NCBI GenBank assembly: GCA_000437375.1
Contig: FR898226.1
Location: 187,677 to 234,004, forward strand
DNA from: Eubacterium sp. CAG:841
Lineage (GTDB): Bacteria > Bacillota > Clostridia > Oscillospirales > CAG-272
Length of the DNA stretch: 46,328 bases
Direction of reading: 5' to 3'
Part shown: piece by piece, positions 7,303-15,988 of the stretch
How the letters are laid out: each line of letters begins with the position of its first letter
How positions within the stretch are numbered: the stretch's first letter is position 1
Program-made: the position numbers and the translations under genes
The notes under the pieces: model-generated
What the model saw: the letters and a program-made list of their open reading frames with translations, nothing else
Told to the model about the DNA's origin: nothing
Database searches by the model: none

Positions 7303-9003
7303 TCAATCAAGCGAAAGCGTCATAAGCTCGGATATACTCGTGTCTCCTGCATAAACGTGTTCTCTGCACGCTTCCCAAAGAGTTTTCATGCCTTCCGATT
7401 TAGCTATCTCGCGAACCTCTTCAGCCGTAAGATGACGTCCTACCGTATCTCTCAGTCTATCTGTCATATACATTATTTCGTGCACCGCAATACGACCTCT
7501 GTAACCGGAGTTGTTACAGTACTGACATCCCTGCGGGCGATATATCGTCGCAGGTTCATCTATATGCAAAAGCTCCATTTCCCTGCGGTTTGTCTTTGTC
7601 TTTATCTTGCACATCGGACAGAGCTGCTTTACAAGTCTCTGTGATATTACTCCTATGAGCGAGTCCTCGACCAAATAGCCTTTTACGCCCATATCAACAA
7701 GACGGTTTATTACGCCGGGAGCGTCGTTTGTATGAAGTGTGCTGAATACAAGGTGTCCGGTAATCGCAGCACGGATAGCTATCTGCGCTGTTTCTTCGTC
7801 ACGCATTTCGCCTATCATAATTATATCGGGGTCCTGACGAAGAATACTTCTCAGCGCAGCCGCAAAAGTCATATTGGATTTTGTGTTTACCTGCGTCTGA
7901 TTTATTCCCATCATAGTGTACTCTACCGGGTCTTCAACCGTAACTATGTTTACTTCGGGTTTATTTATCTCTTTAAGGAATGAATAAAGCGTTGTCGACT
8001 TACCGCATCCGGTAGGTCCTGTCAAAAGCACTATTCCGTGCGGATGAGCAAGTATCTTGTCAACGACTTTGTTTTCGTCTTCGCTGAATCCAAGATCTTT
8101 TCTCGTAAAGCTGAATGAAGTTTTGTCAAGAATACGTATAACGAATTTTTCTCCGAAAATAGTCGGAAGAGTCGATACACGGAAGTCATACTCCTTTCCT
8201 TCTATCGAAAGGTTTATACGACCGTCCTGAGGAATACGTCTTTCGGCGATGTCTATTCCGGAAAGTATCTTAAGTCTTGCGCATATTGCCGGAAATGATT
8301 CTATCGGAAACTCCGCTCTGTCCGCAAGATCGCCGTCTATACGATAACGGACTTTGACTATCGTTTCAAAAGGCTCTATGTGAATATCGCTCGCGCGGAA
8401 AGGAATTGCCTCTTTTATTATCGAATCGACAAGTCTTACGGCCGGAGCATTGGATATTTCCTCTTCTTCCTTCGCGGTAGGTGCATTCGCCGTCGTTGCA
8501 GAAGTTGCTGCCGTTCCGGTCTTTTTCTCTCTTTCCTTCTGAAGACTTACAAGAGCATCCGCCGTTGATTTTACAGCTGCTGTGGAATTTAAGTATTTTT
8601 CAATATATTCCGGCAAAACCATAATGAATTCCACCGGCCCTCTGTGAAGCACCCTCGCCGCAGATCTCGCATTGAGATCAAACGGTCTGCCTATAGCTAT
8701 AACCATAGTTCCGCTCGCGTCAACGGTTATGGGAACTATACAATTTTTGCGCAGGAACGTAACGCTGAAACATCTCACAAGCTGATCGTCCGGATCAAGC
8801 ATTTCCATCTGAATATATGGCATACAGTAGAACTCGGAAAGTACGGAATAAACTTCGCGTTCGGAACGCGCTTTTGTTTTAAGCATATATGCATCTATCG
8901 TAATTCCAAGCTCTGAGGATTCGGCAAGCATTGTATTCATTTCCTGCTCGTCGATTATACCTCTGTCCATATAAAGCTTTGCAAGTTCAATATTTATATT
9001 CAT
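7303..9003 (-). CDS. pilB: Type IV pilus assembly ATPase PilB/GspE
   Basis: A 566-residue secretion ATPase powering pilus extension at the cytoplasmic face. The N-terminal ~150 residues match the MshEN/T2SSE_N type domain, a Lys/Glu/Ala linker follows, then the ATPase core. Walker A is GPTGCGKSTT at about residue 329, with Asp-box and Walker B around DPDIIMIGEMRDEETAQ, and His-box in FSTLHTND. CPMC and CQYC near the C-terminus form the zinc-binding tetracysteine of PilB/GspE. It is the last gene of the seven-gene minus-strand operon. No PilT-like retraction ATPase is seen in the window. Confidence 0.93.
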   Translation of the reverse strand: MNINIELAKLYMDRGIIDEQEMNTMLAESSELGITIDAYMLKTKARSEREVYSVLSEFYCMPYIQMEMLDPDDQLVRCFSVTFLRKNCIVPITVDASGTMVIAIGRPFDLNARSAARVLHRGPVEFIMVLPEYIEKYLNSTAAVKSTADALVSLQKEREKKTGTAATSATTANAPTAKEEEEISNAPAVRLVDSIIKEAIPFRASDIHIEPFETIVKVRYRIDGDLADRAEFPIESFPAICARLKILSGIDIAERRIPQDGRINLSIEGKEYDFRVSTLPTIFGEKFVIRILDKTSFSFTRKDLGFSEDENKVVDKILAHPHGIVLLTGPTGCGKSTTLYSFLKEINKPEVNIVTVEDPVEYTMMGINQTQVNTKSNMTFAAALRSILRQDPDIIMIGEMRDEETAQIAIRAAITGHLVFSTLHTNDAPGVINRLVDMGVKGYLVEDSLIGVISQRLVKQLCPMCKIKTKTNRREMELLHIDEPATIYRPQGCQYCNNSGYRGRIAVHEIMYMTDRLRDTVGRHLTAEEVREIAKSEGMKTLWEACREHVYAGDTSISELMTLSLD

Positions 9004-9036
9004 ACTTTTACAAACATCCTTGTAAATTATTTTTTA

Positions 9037-10245
9037 TCATACAAGCGTATTCATTATCGAAAGTATAGGCGAATATACGGCAAGGAACATTATCGCTATT
9101 GCCCCACCCATAATAACAAGAAGTATGGGCTGAATAAGCGCCGTCATCGATTTCAGGGAGTTTTCAACCTCCTGGTCAAAGAATGTACACGAGCTCATAA
9201 GTACCGAATCAAGCTCGCCCGTTCTTTCACCTACCGATATCATCTGTATAAGCATCTGCTGAAAAATATTGTATGAATCAAGCGCCATTGTAAGATTCAT
9301 ACCGCGTTCAACCTCACCCACAGCAAGACGGAAACGCTTTTCAACATATTTGTTACCGAGAACATTCGCTATCATATACATAGCTTCCATAAGATCCGTA
9401 CCGCCCGAAAGAAGAAGTCCGAATGCACGGGCAAAGCGCGATGTAACCATGCTTCTCTGAACATTTTTTATTATCGGGAGCTTATATTTTAGCGTATCGT
9501 ATGTGTATCTTCCTATTTTGAATCTGCCGAATATAACAAGCACCGCCACAACAGACGCAATTACTATAAGTATAGTAACTATGTTATCCGCTATTTTATG
9601 GCTCATATTGAATATCGCCGTCGTAAGCGCGGGCATTTTTACGTCAAGCTCAGATAATGCTTCTTCAAATGTCGGAATAACGAAAAACGTCATTACGGCA
9701 AGTATTCCTATCATTATTACAAGAAGCACTATCGGATATACAAGTGCCGACTTCGTTTTTGACTTTATCTGTGCGTCGGTTTCATAATAATCGGCAAGAT
9801 TGTTGAGCACAACGTCAAGCGAACCGCTTCCCTCGCCGATATATATCATACTTGTGAAAAATTCCGGATAAGCGCGTTTTTGCTTTTTAAGCGCCTCCGA
9901 AAGCATCATTCCGGAATTAAGATCCTCGTGAACAATTGAAAGCGACTGTTTGAAAAATGCAGAATAATCCTGATTTTTCAGATTTCCTATGCTCTCGGAA
10001 ACGGGAATTCCGGCGTTTATCATTATTGCAAACTGTCTGCAAAATGTAGTAAGCTCCTTTATCGGTATCTTACCTGACAGCGAAAGCGCCGCAGACGGTC
10101 GTTGATTTTTCATTGTTTTTGCCGAAGTAAGATAAAGTCCCTGTCTTGCAAGCGTATTTCTGAGTTCCGTAACGTTTTCGGCAAGATAAATACCGCTGAA
10201 TTTCTTTTTGTTCACGTTTACGGCAGTATATTTGAATTTCTGCAC
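9037..10245 (-). CDS. pilC: Type IV pilus inner-membrane platform protein PilC/GspF
   Basis: A 402-residue polytopic protein with two copies of the T2SSF domain, one around residues 65-190 (FCRQFAIMINAGIPVSESIGNL) and one around 265-390 (RFARAFGLLLSGGTDLMEAMYMI). Each ends in transmembrane helices, including VLLVIMIGILAVMTFFVIPTF and a C-terminal hydrophobic helix. An N-terminal domain of ~50 residues (KYTAVNVNKKKFSG) is of the usual PilC type. It forms the membrane platform for PilB. It lies 13 bases downstream of the peptidase gene. Confidence 0.93.
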   Translation of the reverse strand: MQKFKYTAVNVNKKKFSGIYLAENVTELRNTLARQGLYLTSAKTMKNQRPSAALSLSGKIPIKELTTFCRQFAIMINAGIPVSESIGNLKNQDYSAFFKQSLSIVHEDLNSGMMLSEALKKQKRAYPEFFTSMIYIGEGSGSLDVVLNNLADYYETDAQIKSKTKSALVYPIVLLVIMIGILAVMTFFVIPTFEEALSELDVKMPALTTAIFNMSHKIADNIVTILIVIASVVAVLVIFGRFKIGRYTYDTLKYKLPIIKNVQRSMVTSRFARAFGLLLSGGTDLMEAMYMIANVLGNKYVEKRFRLAVGEVERGMNLTMALDSYNIFQQMLIQMISVGERTGELDSVLMSSCTFFDQEVENSLKSMTALIQPILLVIMGGAIAIMFLAVYSPILSIMNTLV

Positions 10246-10258
10246 TTTTAAGCCTCCG

Positions 10259-11032
10259 TTAATGGTTTATGATGCTTGAATAAAGCGAAAGTATTGGTTC
10301 GGTAAGGAATATCGCAAGAGAAAATCCAACCGAAAGGAACGGTGCGAAAGGATATTCGGTTTCTTTTCCGTCACCGTTTTTACGTCTCAGCACTATAAGA
10401 ATTATCGACGCCGACACCGACGCCAGAATAAGTCCTATAAGTATTCCTTTCCAGCCAAGAAAAGCACCGCAGACAAAAGCAAGCTTTACATCGCCCATTC
10501 CGAGTCCTTCGCGTTTAAGCACCCAAAGCGATATAAAATATGTAGCAAGGAAAAATCCTCCGCCCGCACCTGCGCCTATAAGTCTTTCCGTAAGTGTTTG
10601 CGGACTTTTTACAAAGCACGCAATTATTGAAACCGCAAGAAGTCCTATCTGAAATCTGTCGGGTATCCACTGGTGCGAAAAATCTATTGCCGCCACTGCG
10701 AAAAGCATAGTTACCGCAATTGCACAAAGAAATGAATAAACAGGATATTCGCCATAGAAAACAGCGACCGAAACCGTCCATATAAGCGCCCCGACAAGCG
10801 GAAAATACAGCCTTGTTTTCGACATTCTCTCACCGCAGCAGCGCATCTTCCCGCCCGAAAAGATATACGAGAAAAGCGGGATGCAGTCTGCCGCGCTAAG
10901 CTTTTTGCCGCACTTTTTGCACTTCGGAGCGGAAAAAGTTTTTATTCCCGCAGGAATTCTGTAATAGGCAGAAGCAACAAGCTCTCCGCAGATAATCCCT
11001 AAAACGGCGCATATTATAATGAGAACTGTCAT
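10259..11032 (-). CDS. pilD: Prepilin peptidase (A24 family)
   Basis: A 257-residue aspartic membrane peptidase that cleaves prepilin leaders and usually N-methylates the new N-terminus. The N-terminal CKKCGKKL...CC zinc-like motif is that of the methylase (DiS_P_DiS) domain. The two catalytic aspartates are in the AIDFSHQWIPD region and in GMGDVKL. About seven hydrophobic helices are visible. ATG overlaps the stop of the preceding gene (ATGA), with GGAGGCAACCA as ribosome site. It probably processes the two prepilins encoded upstream. Confidence 0.92.
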   Translation of the reverse strand: MTVLIIICAVLGIICGELVASAYYRIPAGIKTFSAPKCKKCGKKLSAADCIPLFSYIFSGGKMRCCGERMSKTRLYFPLVGALIWTVSVAVFYGEYPVYSFLCAIAVTMLFAVAAIDFSHQWIPDRFQIGLLAVSIIACFVKSPQTLTERLIGAGAGGGFFLATYFISLWVLKREGLGMGDVKLAFVCGAFLGWKGILIGLILASVSASIILIVLRRKNGDGKETEYPFAPFLSVGFSLAIFLTEPILSLYSSIINH

Positions 11033-12066
11033 TGGTTGCCTCCATTGATAGCTTCCGAATGATTAGTTGTTGTAACCATAGATGTTGTAATTTCAGAAGC
11101 ATCAATTACAACACCTTGTTCATTATACGGATAAACAACGCAATAGATGCCGCCTTGTTCTTCGTTCGATTTGTCGTATACAACAAATCCGTATTTGGGT
11201 TTTAATGTTTTGTTATCATAAATAACAAAGCTCGGTTCTTTCTTTTCGGCACTAAGTACAATGTTATATTTGAATATAACATCGTATGTGCCATTTTCTT
11301 CATTAACTACAGAATAGCAGATTTCATCTCCGTATGCGTTTCTTTCTGTGACGATCGAATATTGACGATCACTGAATTTTTTCCCGTCCAAATCACTCAA
11401 ATTCTGTATATACCGCGATATAGCAAACATTATAGTATTACTGTCTTTATTTTCACTTATATAGAGTTGCAAAAACTTCTGGGCAAGTTTCATTATCTGC
11501 TCATTCGTAACATCTCCGACGTTAGGCTCTTCAACCGTTTGACTTGTCGTGTTCCACTTTACAACGCTGTAAGTGTATTTGATTTCACTCACTACTCCAT
11601 CAGCGTCTTTTATTTCGTTTTCTTTTACATCCACCGAAACAATCATTATCTGAGTTTTCTTTTCGCCAGATGTTTCAATAAGCTTAAGCGAATATGTTTT
11701 GCTTGCCGACACCGACACTTCACAGCTGTAATTTTCGTTTATCTTTTGAGCGAATTCATTCATATGCGCATCTATCGTGGCAACGGGAAGCTCTCTTATT
11801 GTCTCGGTACCTGCGCCATTTTCTTCTTCCGAAGTAGTGGAATCAACTTTATAGTAACTTTCGTGGCCGTCTTTCACCGAAGTAACAAATTCATCCGCTA
11901 TAAGGTTCATTTCTATACTGCTGTTTGCACGCTTGGCGGCGTTTACGGCGCGTTTTGTACTCGATGAAGCAAACACAACGACAAGCACGCTGAGCGCTAT
12001 GATTATCGTCATAAAAACAACCGCTGTGGCAAGCACCGCGCCTTTTTTTGCTCTGCGTCCTTTCAT
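11029..12066 (-). CDS. PilX-like pilus-associated protein
   Basis: A 345-residue protein with a basic N-terminus (MKGRRAKKG) followed by a hydrophobic helix (residues 10-32, AVLATAVVFMTIIIALSVLVVVFAS). This resembles PilX-type minor pilins: a KKG-A junction for the prepilin peptidase but no Glu at position 5. The rest is a Ser/Glu/Thr-rich extracytoplasmic domain with no motif I recognise. It is translationally coupled to the peptidase gene (4-base overlap). A role as a pilus tip or minor subunit is inferred from context. Confidence 0.7.
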   Translation of the reverse strand: MKGRRAKKGAVLATAVVFMTIIIALSVLVVVFASSSTKRAVNAAKRANSSIEMNLIADEFVTSVKDGHESYYKVDSTTSEEENGAGTETIRELPVATIDAHMNEFAQKINENYSCEVSVSASKTYSLKLIETSGEKKTQIMIVSVDVKENEIKDADGVVSEIKYTYSVVKWNTTSQTVEEPNVGDVTNEQIMKLAQKFLQLYISENKDSNTIMFAISRYIQNLSDLDGKKFSDRQYSIVTERNAYGDEICYSVVNEENGTYDVIFKYNIVLSAEKKEPSFVIYDNKTLKPKYGFVVYDKSNEEQGGIYCVVYPYNEQGVVIDASEITTSMVTTTNHSEAINGGNQ

Positions 12067-12078
12067 TGTTTTCCTCCG

Positions 12079-12546
12079 TCAGTTTGAAAATAAAGTTTTT
12101 TCGGGCTTATTTGTCTTGCTGTTGTAACGACTTACTGTGACTTTAGGCTGTGTTGTCTTTCCATTGTCGTCAGTCGGGAAAGTCAGTTTCATTATTATAA
12201 TCGCATCCGATTGATTGACAAGCTCATATTTTCCGTTGTAGTAGAATGTGTATGTGTCGGGGCCAGGTGTATGTTCGTATTCCGCCGTTGTTCCGTATAA
12301 TCTTCTTACAAAAGCCTCAAAAGCCGTCTCGGTCGAGCTACCCCGTACCTGCGCCTGTATCACAGCCGCAGTATAACAATCTATAATATTCCGCGCCTCG
12401 TTTGCGGCGCCGACCGCAAGCTTTGAATTGCTCATAACCCTGTTTGAAGAGGATATAAGCCCTATTGTAACTGCAGATATTATGGTTACCACAGTCATAG
12501 CGCACACAACTTCAACAAGCGAAAATCCGCGCCGTCCCTTTCTCAT
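12079..12546 (-). CDS. Type IV prepilin-like protein
   Basis: A 155-residue protein with a class III leader: MRKGRRG followed by FSLVEVVCAMTVVTIISAVTIGLI, giving cleavage after Gly with the conserved Glu at mature position 5. ATG at 12546 is chosen over an in-frame TTG at 12561, because GAGG lies 10 bases before it and the leader is then of normal length. The C-terminal domain has no recognised motif. It lies directly downstream of the PilM-like gene. Confidence 0.85.
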   Translation of the reverse strand: MRKGRRGFSLVEVVCAMTVVTIISAVTIGLISSSNRVMSNSKLAVGAANEARNIIDCYTAAVIQAQVRGSSTETAFEAFVRRLYGTTAEYEHTPGPDTYTFYYNGKYELVNQSDAIIIMKLTFPTDDNGKTTQPKVTVSRYNSKTNKPEKTLFSN

Positions 12547-12561
12547 AATTTCAAACCTCAA

Positions 12562-13899
12562 TTAAAATATTTTTGTTTTATTATATACCTTAGTGAAAAG
12601 CGCGCCGAACATATCAAGATTTTCCGTAAATTTGGAATTGTCCTCTATCGACGGATTGAAATACTTGAATTCATAGCTGCCGCTTCTGTCTTTATTCGCC
12701 CTTGCAAGAAGAAAAGCAAATCTCTTGGGGAAATTCATAATTATATATTCGGGATCGGGCAGATCCGGATCCGCCTTTACAGCTTCACAGTAAAGCAATA
12801 TACGCTTGTGAATATTTTTGAAATTTCTTTCAACCATATCCTTGGGAGAGCCTATCTCTATCGAAGTCGATGTATCAAAGCTTCCCGTAACCGACATATC
12901 TGCACTTGACGACGCCGCTCCCGACGGTTTTGTATATTCGCCCGTTTGTTGCATGTTTTCAGCCGCGTCGAAATTCTTTTCCGCCTCCGCATCGGCTTTT
13001 GCCTGTTCTTCGGAAGTTTCGCCGCTTTCGGAAAGTGCGCTCTTCACCGCTTCGTCAACCTGCGCTGTGAAAGCGTCAAGCTCATCCGGCGGGAGTGTTT
13101 TTTCGGCTTCATCTATATCGTAATAAAGCACGTCGTCGTCAAACTCGCCGTTCTCGTTTTTAAGCGCATTCGTCGTCGTTTCCATTGCTCTTGCAACAAC
13201 AACTGTCGCGCTGTCATGAGGATAAAGCTCATTTTCTTCCGTATATTTATCTGTTCTCAGTATCTCATATCCGAACGGAAGCGAGGTTGACTCTATCATC
13301 TTTTCCTTTGAAACAAGCGCCATTGTGGTTTCCTTGTCTCTCATATCGACAAGCATATACGTTCCCGTACGCGCTCTCTGCCGCAGGAAAAGCACGGCGT
13401 TGCTCACTCCGCAGGAAGTGAACGTTATCGTCTTCGGATCTATTCCGAGCGTTCCGAGCTCTGTTTTTATCTCTTTTATTATGTCTTTTCTTACGCAACT
13501 TGCAATAAAAGTGTTCGTCTTCTTGCTCGATCCTATCTGCGTGGTATTGACCGAATATTCCTTTACATCGCCAAGATCTGCGACAAGCTCCGCGCGAAGC
13601 GCTTCTTCCGTTTTTGAACGTGAAAACGAAGGAAGAGTTATCTTCCATGAGCTTACAACGTCGTCCGGCAGGACAAGATAAAACACGACCTGCTTAAGAT
13701 TTGCACGTTTTACATAAGGTTCAAGTCCTGCGCGATACATTTTTCCGTACTCCGAGCGAAGCGCAAGCTCCCTGTCGAACGGAAGATATTCTATTATGGA
13801 ATTCGCCGGCGACTGACCGAGAATTTTCATTATTTTCACTCTTGCGTTTTCCACATCAAGACTGATTACCACGTTTCTTGTTCCGCTTACTTCTGCCAT
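12562..13899 (-). CDS. PilM-like (actin-fold) pilus assembly protein with acidic insertion
   Basis: A 445-residue protein. The N-terminal VVISLDVENARVKIMKI and the GVSNAVLFLRQ...YMLVDMRDKETTMALVSKEK region resemble the ATPase folds of PilM. A low-complexity acidic segment of ~110 residues (about 245-355: repeated Glu/Ala/Ser, DDDVLYYDIDEAEK, then Ser/Thr-rich) interrupts the fold, after which a helical and beta region returns. PilM normally acts with PilN and PilO, but neither is found here. Family call is by weak similarity plus operon position between two prepilin genes. Confidence 0.6.
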   Translation of the reverse strand: MAEVSGTRNVVISLDVENARVKIMKILGQSPANSIIEYLPFDRELALRSEYGKMYRAGLEPYVKRANLKQVVFYLVLPDDVVSSWKITLPSFSRSKTEEALRAELVADLGDVKEYSVNTTQIGSSKKTNTFIASCVRKDIIKEIKTELGTLGIDPKTITFTSCGVSNAVLFLRQRARTGTYMLVDMRDKETTMALVSKEKMIESTSLPFGYEILRTDKYTEENELYPHDSATVVVARAMETTTNALKNENGEFDDDVLYYDIDEAEKTLPPDELDAFTAQVDEAVKSALSESGETSEEQAKADAEAEKNFDAAENMQQTGEYTKPSGAASSSADMSVTGSFDTSTSIEIGSPKDMVERNFKNIHKRILLYCEAVKADPDLPDPEYIIMNFPKRFAFLLARANKDRSGSYEFKYFNPSIEDNSKFTENLDMFGALFTKVYNKTKIF

Positions 13900-13913
13900 T
13901 TATATTTTCTCCT

Positions 13914-14459
13914 TTAAGGATTCGTAGTTTCTACATATGCTGTTTTTCGGATAAGCACGAATTTAAGCGTATCCGTGCTGTCCTTGTAACCGTCACTGCC
14001 CTTTGATTTTGTGTAATATGTTATAGTGCATATAACCATATCGCCACTGTCGATTTTTATTCCGCCATTATTGATTTCCGTTTGGCTTTGGTTATTTACT
14101 CCGGAGAGGTCGAATTCAACGCTTTTTATATTCTCATAACCGCGCGACTGAGCTCTGTCATTCCAATATCCGCTCCAAGATTTATCTTCGTTATATTTAG
14201 GAGACTCTTTCCAATATTCATCATCCTTGCCCATTGTGATAGGGCTTTCGGAATTATCATCGTCGTAGAAATCCGCGCGTATCATTTCGGCAAGAACAGT
14301 AGCCTGTCCGAGTCCGTCGCTCGCGCCTTTTTCGTTCATTATCTGAACACGGATAAAGCTTACAAAAGCAATAATATCAACAAGCAATATCATTGTAACG
14401 GCAAGTGTGATACAAAGCTCTACAAGCGTAAAGCCTCTCTTGCTCTTGTTCTTTGGCAT
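13914..14459 (-). CDS. Type IV prepilin-like protein, first gene of the pilus operon
   Basis: A 181-residue prepilin. A short basic leader (MPKNKSKRG) is followed by FTLVELCITLAVTMILLVDIIAFVSF, with the conserved Glu at mature position 5. ATG at 14459 is chosen over longer in-frame starts because GGAGGAGGTG is positioned 6-8 bases upstream and the leader is then canonical. The C-terminal domain is Ser/Asp/Gly-rich. Could be a major or minor pilin. Confidence 0.87.
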   Translation of the reverse strand: MPKNKSKRGFTLVELCITLAVTMILLVDIIAFVSFIRVQIMNEKGASDGLGQATVLAEMIRADFYDDDNSESPITMGKDDEYWKESPKYNEDKSWSGYWNDRAQSRGYENIKSVEFDLSGVNNQSQTEINNGGIKIDSGDMVICTITYYTKSKGSDGYKDSTDTLKFVLIRKTAYVETTNP

Positions 14460-14599
14460 GCAGGCACCTCCTCCGCGCATTTTCGGGCATTGATATGCAA
14501 AAACGCCGAAATCCGCCGTCGTGCGGCATTTTTCAAAGCATTTTTGCTCATAATAATCTATTGTAATTTTACTATAAAACAAGATTTTTAGCAATGTAT

Positions 14600-14633
14600 A
14601 TTATATACAAAATTCCCTGTTTTCACTTCGACA
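14600..14633 (-). promoter_or_regulatory. Possible promoter and Spo0A-box match ahead of pilus operon
   Basis: On the minus strand TGTCGAA (14633-14627), an exact match to the Spo0A box, is followed about 20 bases later by a TATAAT in TATATAATATA near 14600-14605. A good -35 element is not seen. Low information content makes the box call tentative. Confidence 0.3.
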
Positions 14634-14661
14634 CATTGCACATAAGCAAAATGTAACTTTT

Positions 14662-15357
14662 TTATAGAAGAGCTTCCCTGTTTGTGCAATAATAAATGTC
14701 GCTTCTGCCGGATATAAAACGGCAGAATTCTTCAAACCTGTCCCAATCGTCACGGATATCAAACTCATAAGAATGACCCCATATGTAAAACAGCTCAGGC
14801 TCGTCCGTTTCAAGCGAGATAAACTCTTTTGCAAGACGAAGCATTTCATCCCATTCAGTATGATGATGAACCGTAGGCTTCAGCATAATAAGGTTTTCCG
14901 GAATACCAAAACTGTGCGATGAGTACACGGTTCTTGCATATTTTATTCCCGTGCGGTTCTTTACTATGTCCGCAACTCTTTCGTCGCAGTTCGGTCCTCC
15001 GCCGGGATAAGCCATTCCAAGCACCTCATAGCCGGCAAGCTCGGAAAGCGCAAGTCTGTCCTTTTCAACCTGCTCAACTATTTCCTCGTCGGAAAGTCTC
15101 GGAAGTGAGGGATGCGTCAGAGTATGCGCCGCAATTTCGTGGTTTTTATATATTTCTTTTACTTCACAGGCGCGCGACTTACAGTGTGAAACCGTAACGT
15201 CTTCTCTTACAAGCAGGTTTGCCGTTCCCAAAAGTCCGGAGTTGAGATTGAATGTGGCTTTAAGACCGTATTTGTCGAATATTTTTATCAGTCTTCTGTC
15301 CTGTGTAACACCGTCATCATAGCTGAATGTAACCGCTTTTTTCATTCCGTCCCACAT
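14662..15357 (-). CDS. Polysaccharide deacetylase (NodB homology domain)
   Basis: A 231-residue CE4-type protein. The substrate Asp-Asp motif is FSYDDG (residues 10-15), and HTLTHPSLPRLSDEEI holds the zinc-binding His pair. It would remove N-acetyl groups from a polysaccharide or peptidoglycan. No signal peptide is present, so it may act in the cytoplasm or the start may differ. ATG at 15357 has GAGG 8 bases upstream; another ATG at 15345 would overlap the VanZ stop as ATGA. It overlaps the VanZ-like gene by 16 bases. Confidence 0.85.
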   Translation of the reverse strand: MWDGMKKAVTFSYDDGVTQDRRLIKIFDKYGLKATFNLNSGLLGTANLLVREDVTVSHCKSRACEVKEIYKNHEIAAHTLTHPSLPRLSDEEIVEQVEKDRLALSELAGYEVLGMAYPGGGPNCDERVADIVKNRTGIKYARTVYSSHSFGIPENLIMLKPTVHHHTEWDEMLRLAKEFISLETDEPELFYIWGHSYEFDIRDDWDRFEEFCRFISGRSDIYYCTNREALL

Positions 15358-15839
15358 TTCTTTTTCCTCACTTTTTCAGAAGTAAAATATATAAGGCAGA
15401 CAAATCCGGCTCCGATAAGCGCTCCTGCCGAATCTATAAGAACATCTTTTAGAAGTCCGCATCTGCCGGGCACGAAAAGTTGATGGATCTCATCTCCCAC
15501 AGCATACAGCACCGCGCCGATAAACGCAACTCCGCAAGCGACAAAGCGATTTATATCAAATGTCATGGCAAATATAGAAAACAACCCGCAAAGCACAAAA
15601 TATTCTGCCACATGGGCTGCTTTCCGCACAAATTTTCCTATATGCTCTATCTTTTCGGCTTTTTTGTCACTGTCAAGCTCCGAAAAACTTCCGTCCGTTC
15701 TTTCAAGAACGGATTCCGTCACTCCACCGCTCAGCTCAGCCGATTTTTCACCGCTCTGTGCGGACATAAGAAATATGGTTATCATCATTATAACCGAAGC
15801 AACAGCAGCGAATACCCGTACTCTTATTTTCGGTTTCAA
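15342..15839 (-). CDS. VanZ-family membrane protein
   Basis: A 165-residue integral membrane protein with four hydrophobic helices and the VanZ-like core: KAAHVAEYFVLCGLFS and YAVGDEIHQLFVPGRCGLLKDVLIDSAGALIG. TTG at 15839 is chosen because GGAGGT lies 7 bases upstream. Family members are membrane proteins of uncertain function, one of which gives low-level teicoplanin resistance. It forms an overlapping pair with the deacetylase, suggesting a cell-envelope role. Confidence 0.85.
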   Translation of the reverse strand: MKPKIRVRVFAAVASVIMMITIFLMSAQSGEKSAELSGGVTESVLERTDGSFSELDSDKKAEKIEHIGKFVRKAAHVAEYFVLCGLFSIFAMTFDINRFVACGVAFIGAVLYAVGDEIHQLFVPGRCGLLKDVLIDSAGALIGAGFVCLIYFTSEKVRKKKCGTE

Positions 15840-15870
15840 AAACAATACCTCCGAAAAATAATACATATAC

Positions 15871-15899
15871 ACTATATCACAAAAAGCTCCGTTTGTGAA
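15871..15899 (-). promoter_or_regulatory. Sigma-A promoter for vanZ-like/deacetylase genes
   Basis: On the minus strand TTCACA (15899-15894), a 17-base spacer and TATAGT (15876-15871), about 32 bases before the TTG start. Confidence 0.55.
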
Positions 15900-15988
15900 C
15901 GGAAAAAATTATATTTTTAATTTTATCTACAATCTGTTAATAATTGAGTGGTAAAGTATTTTTATCAAACGATATTGAGGTGATATTT

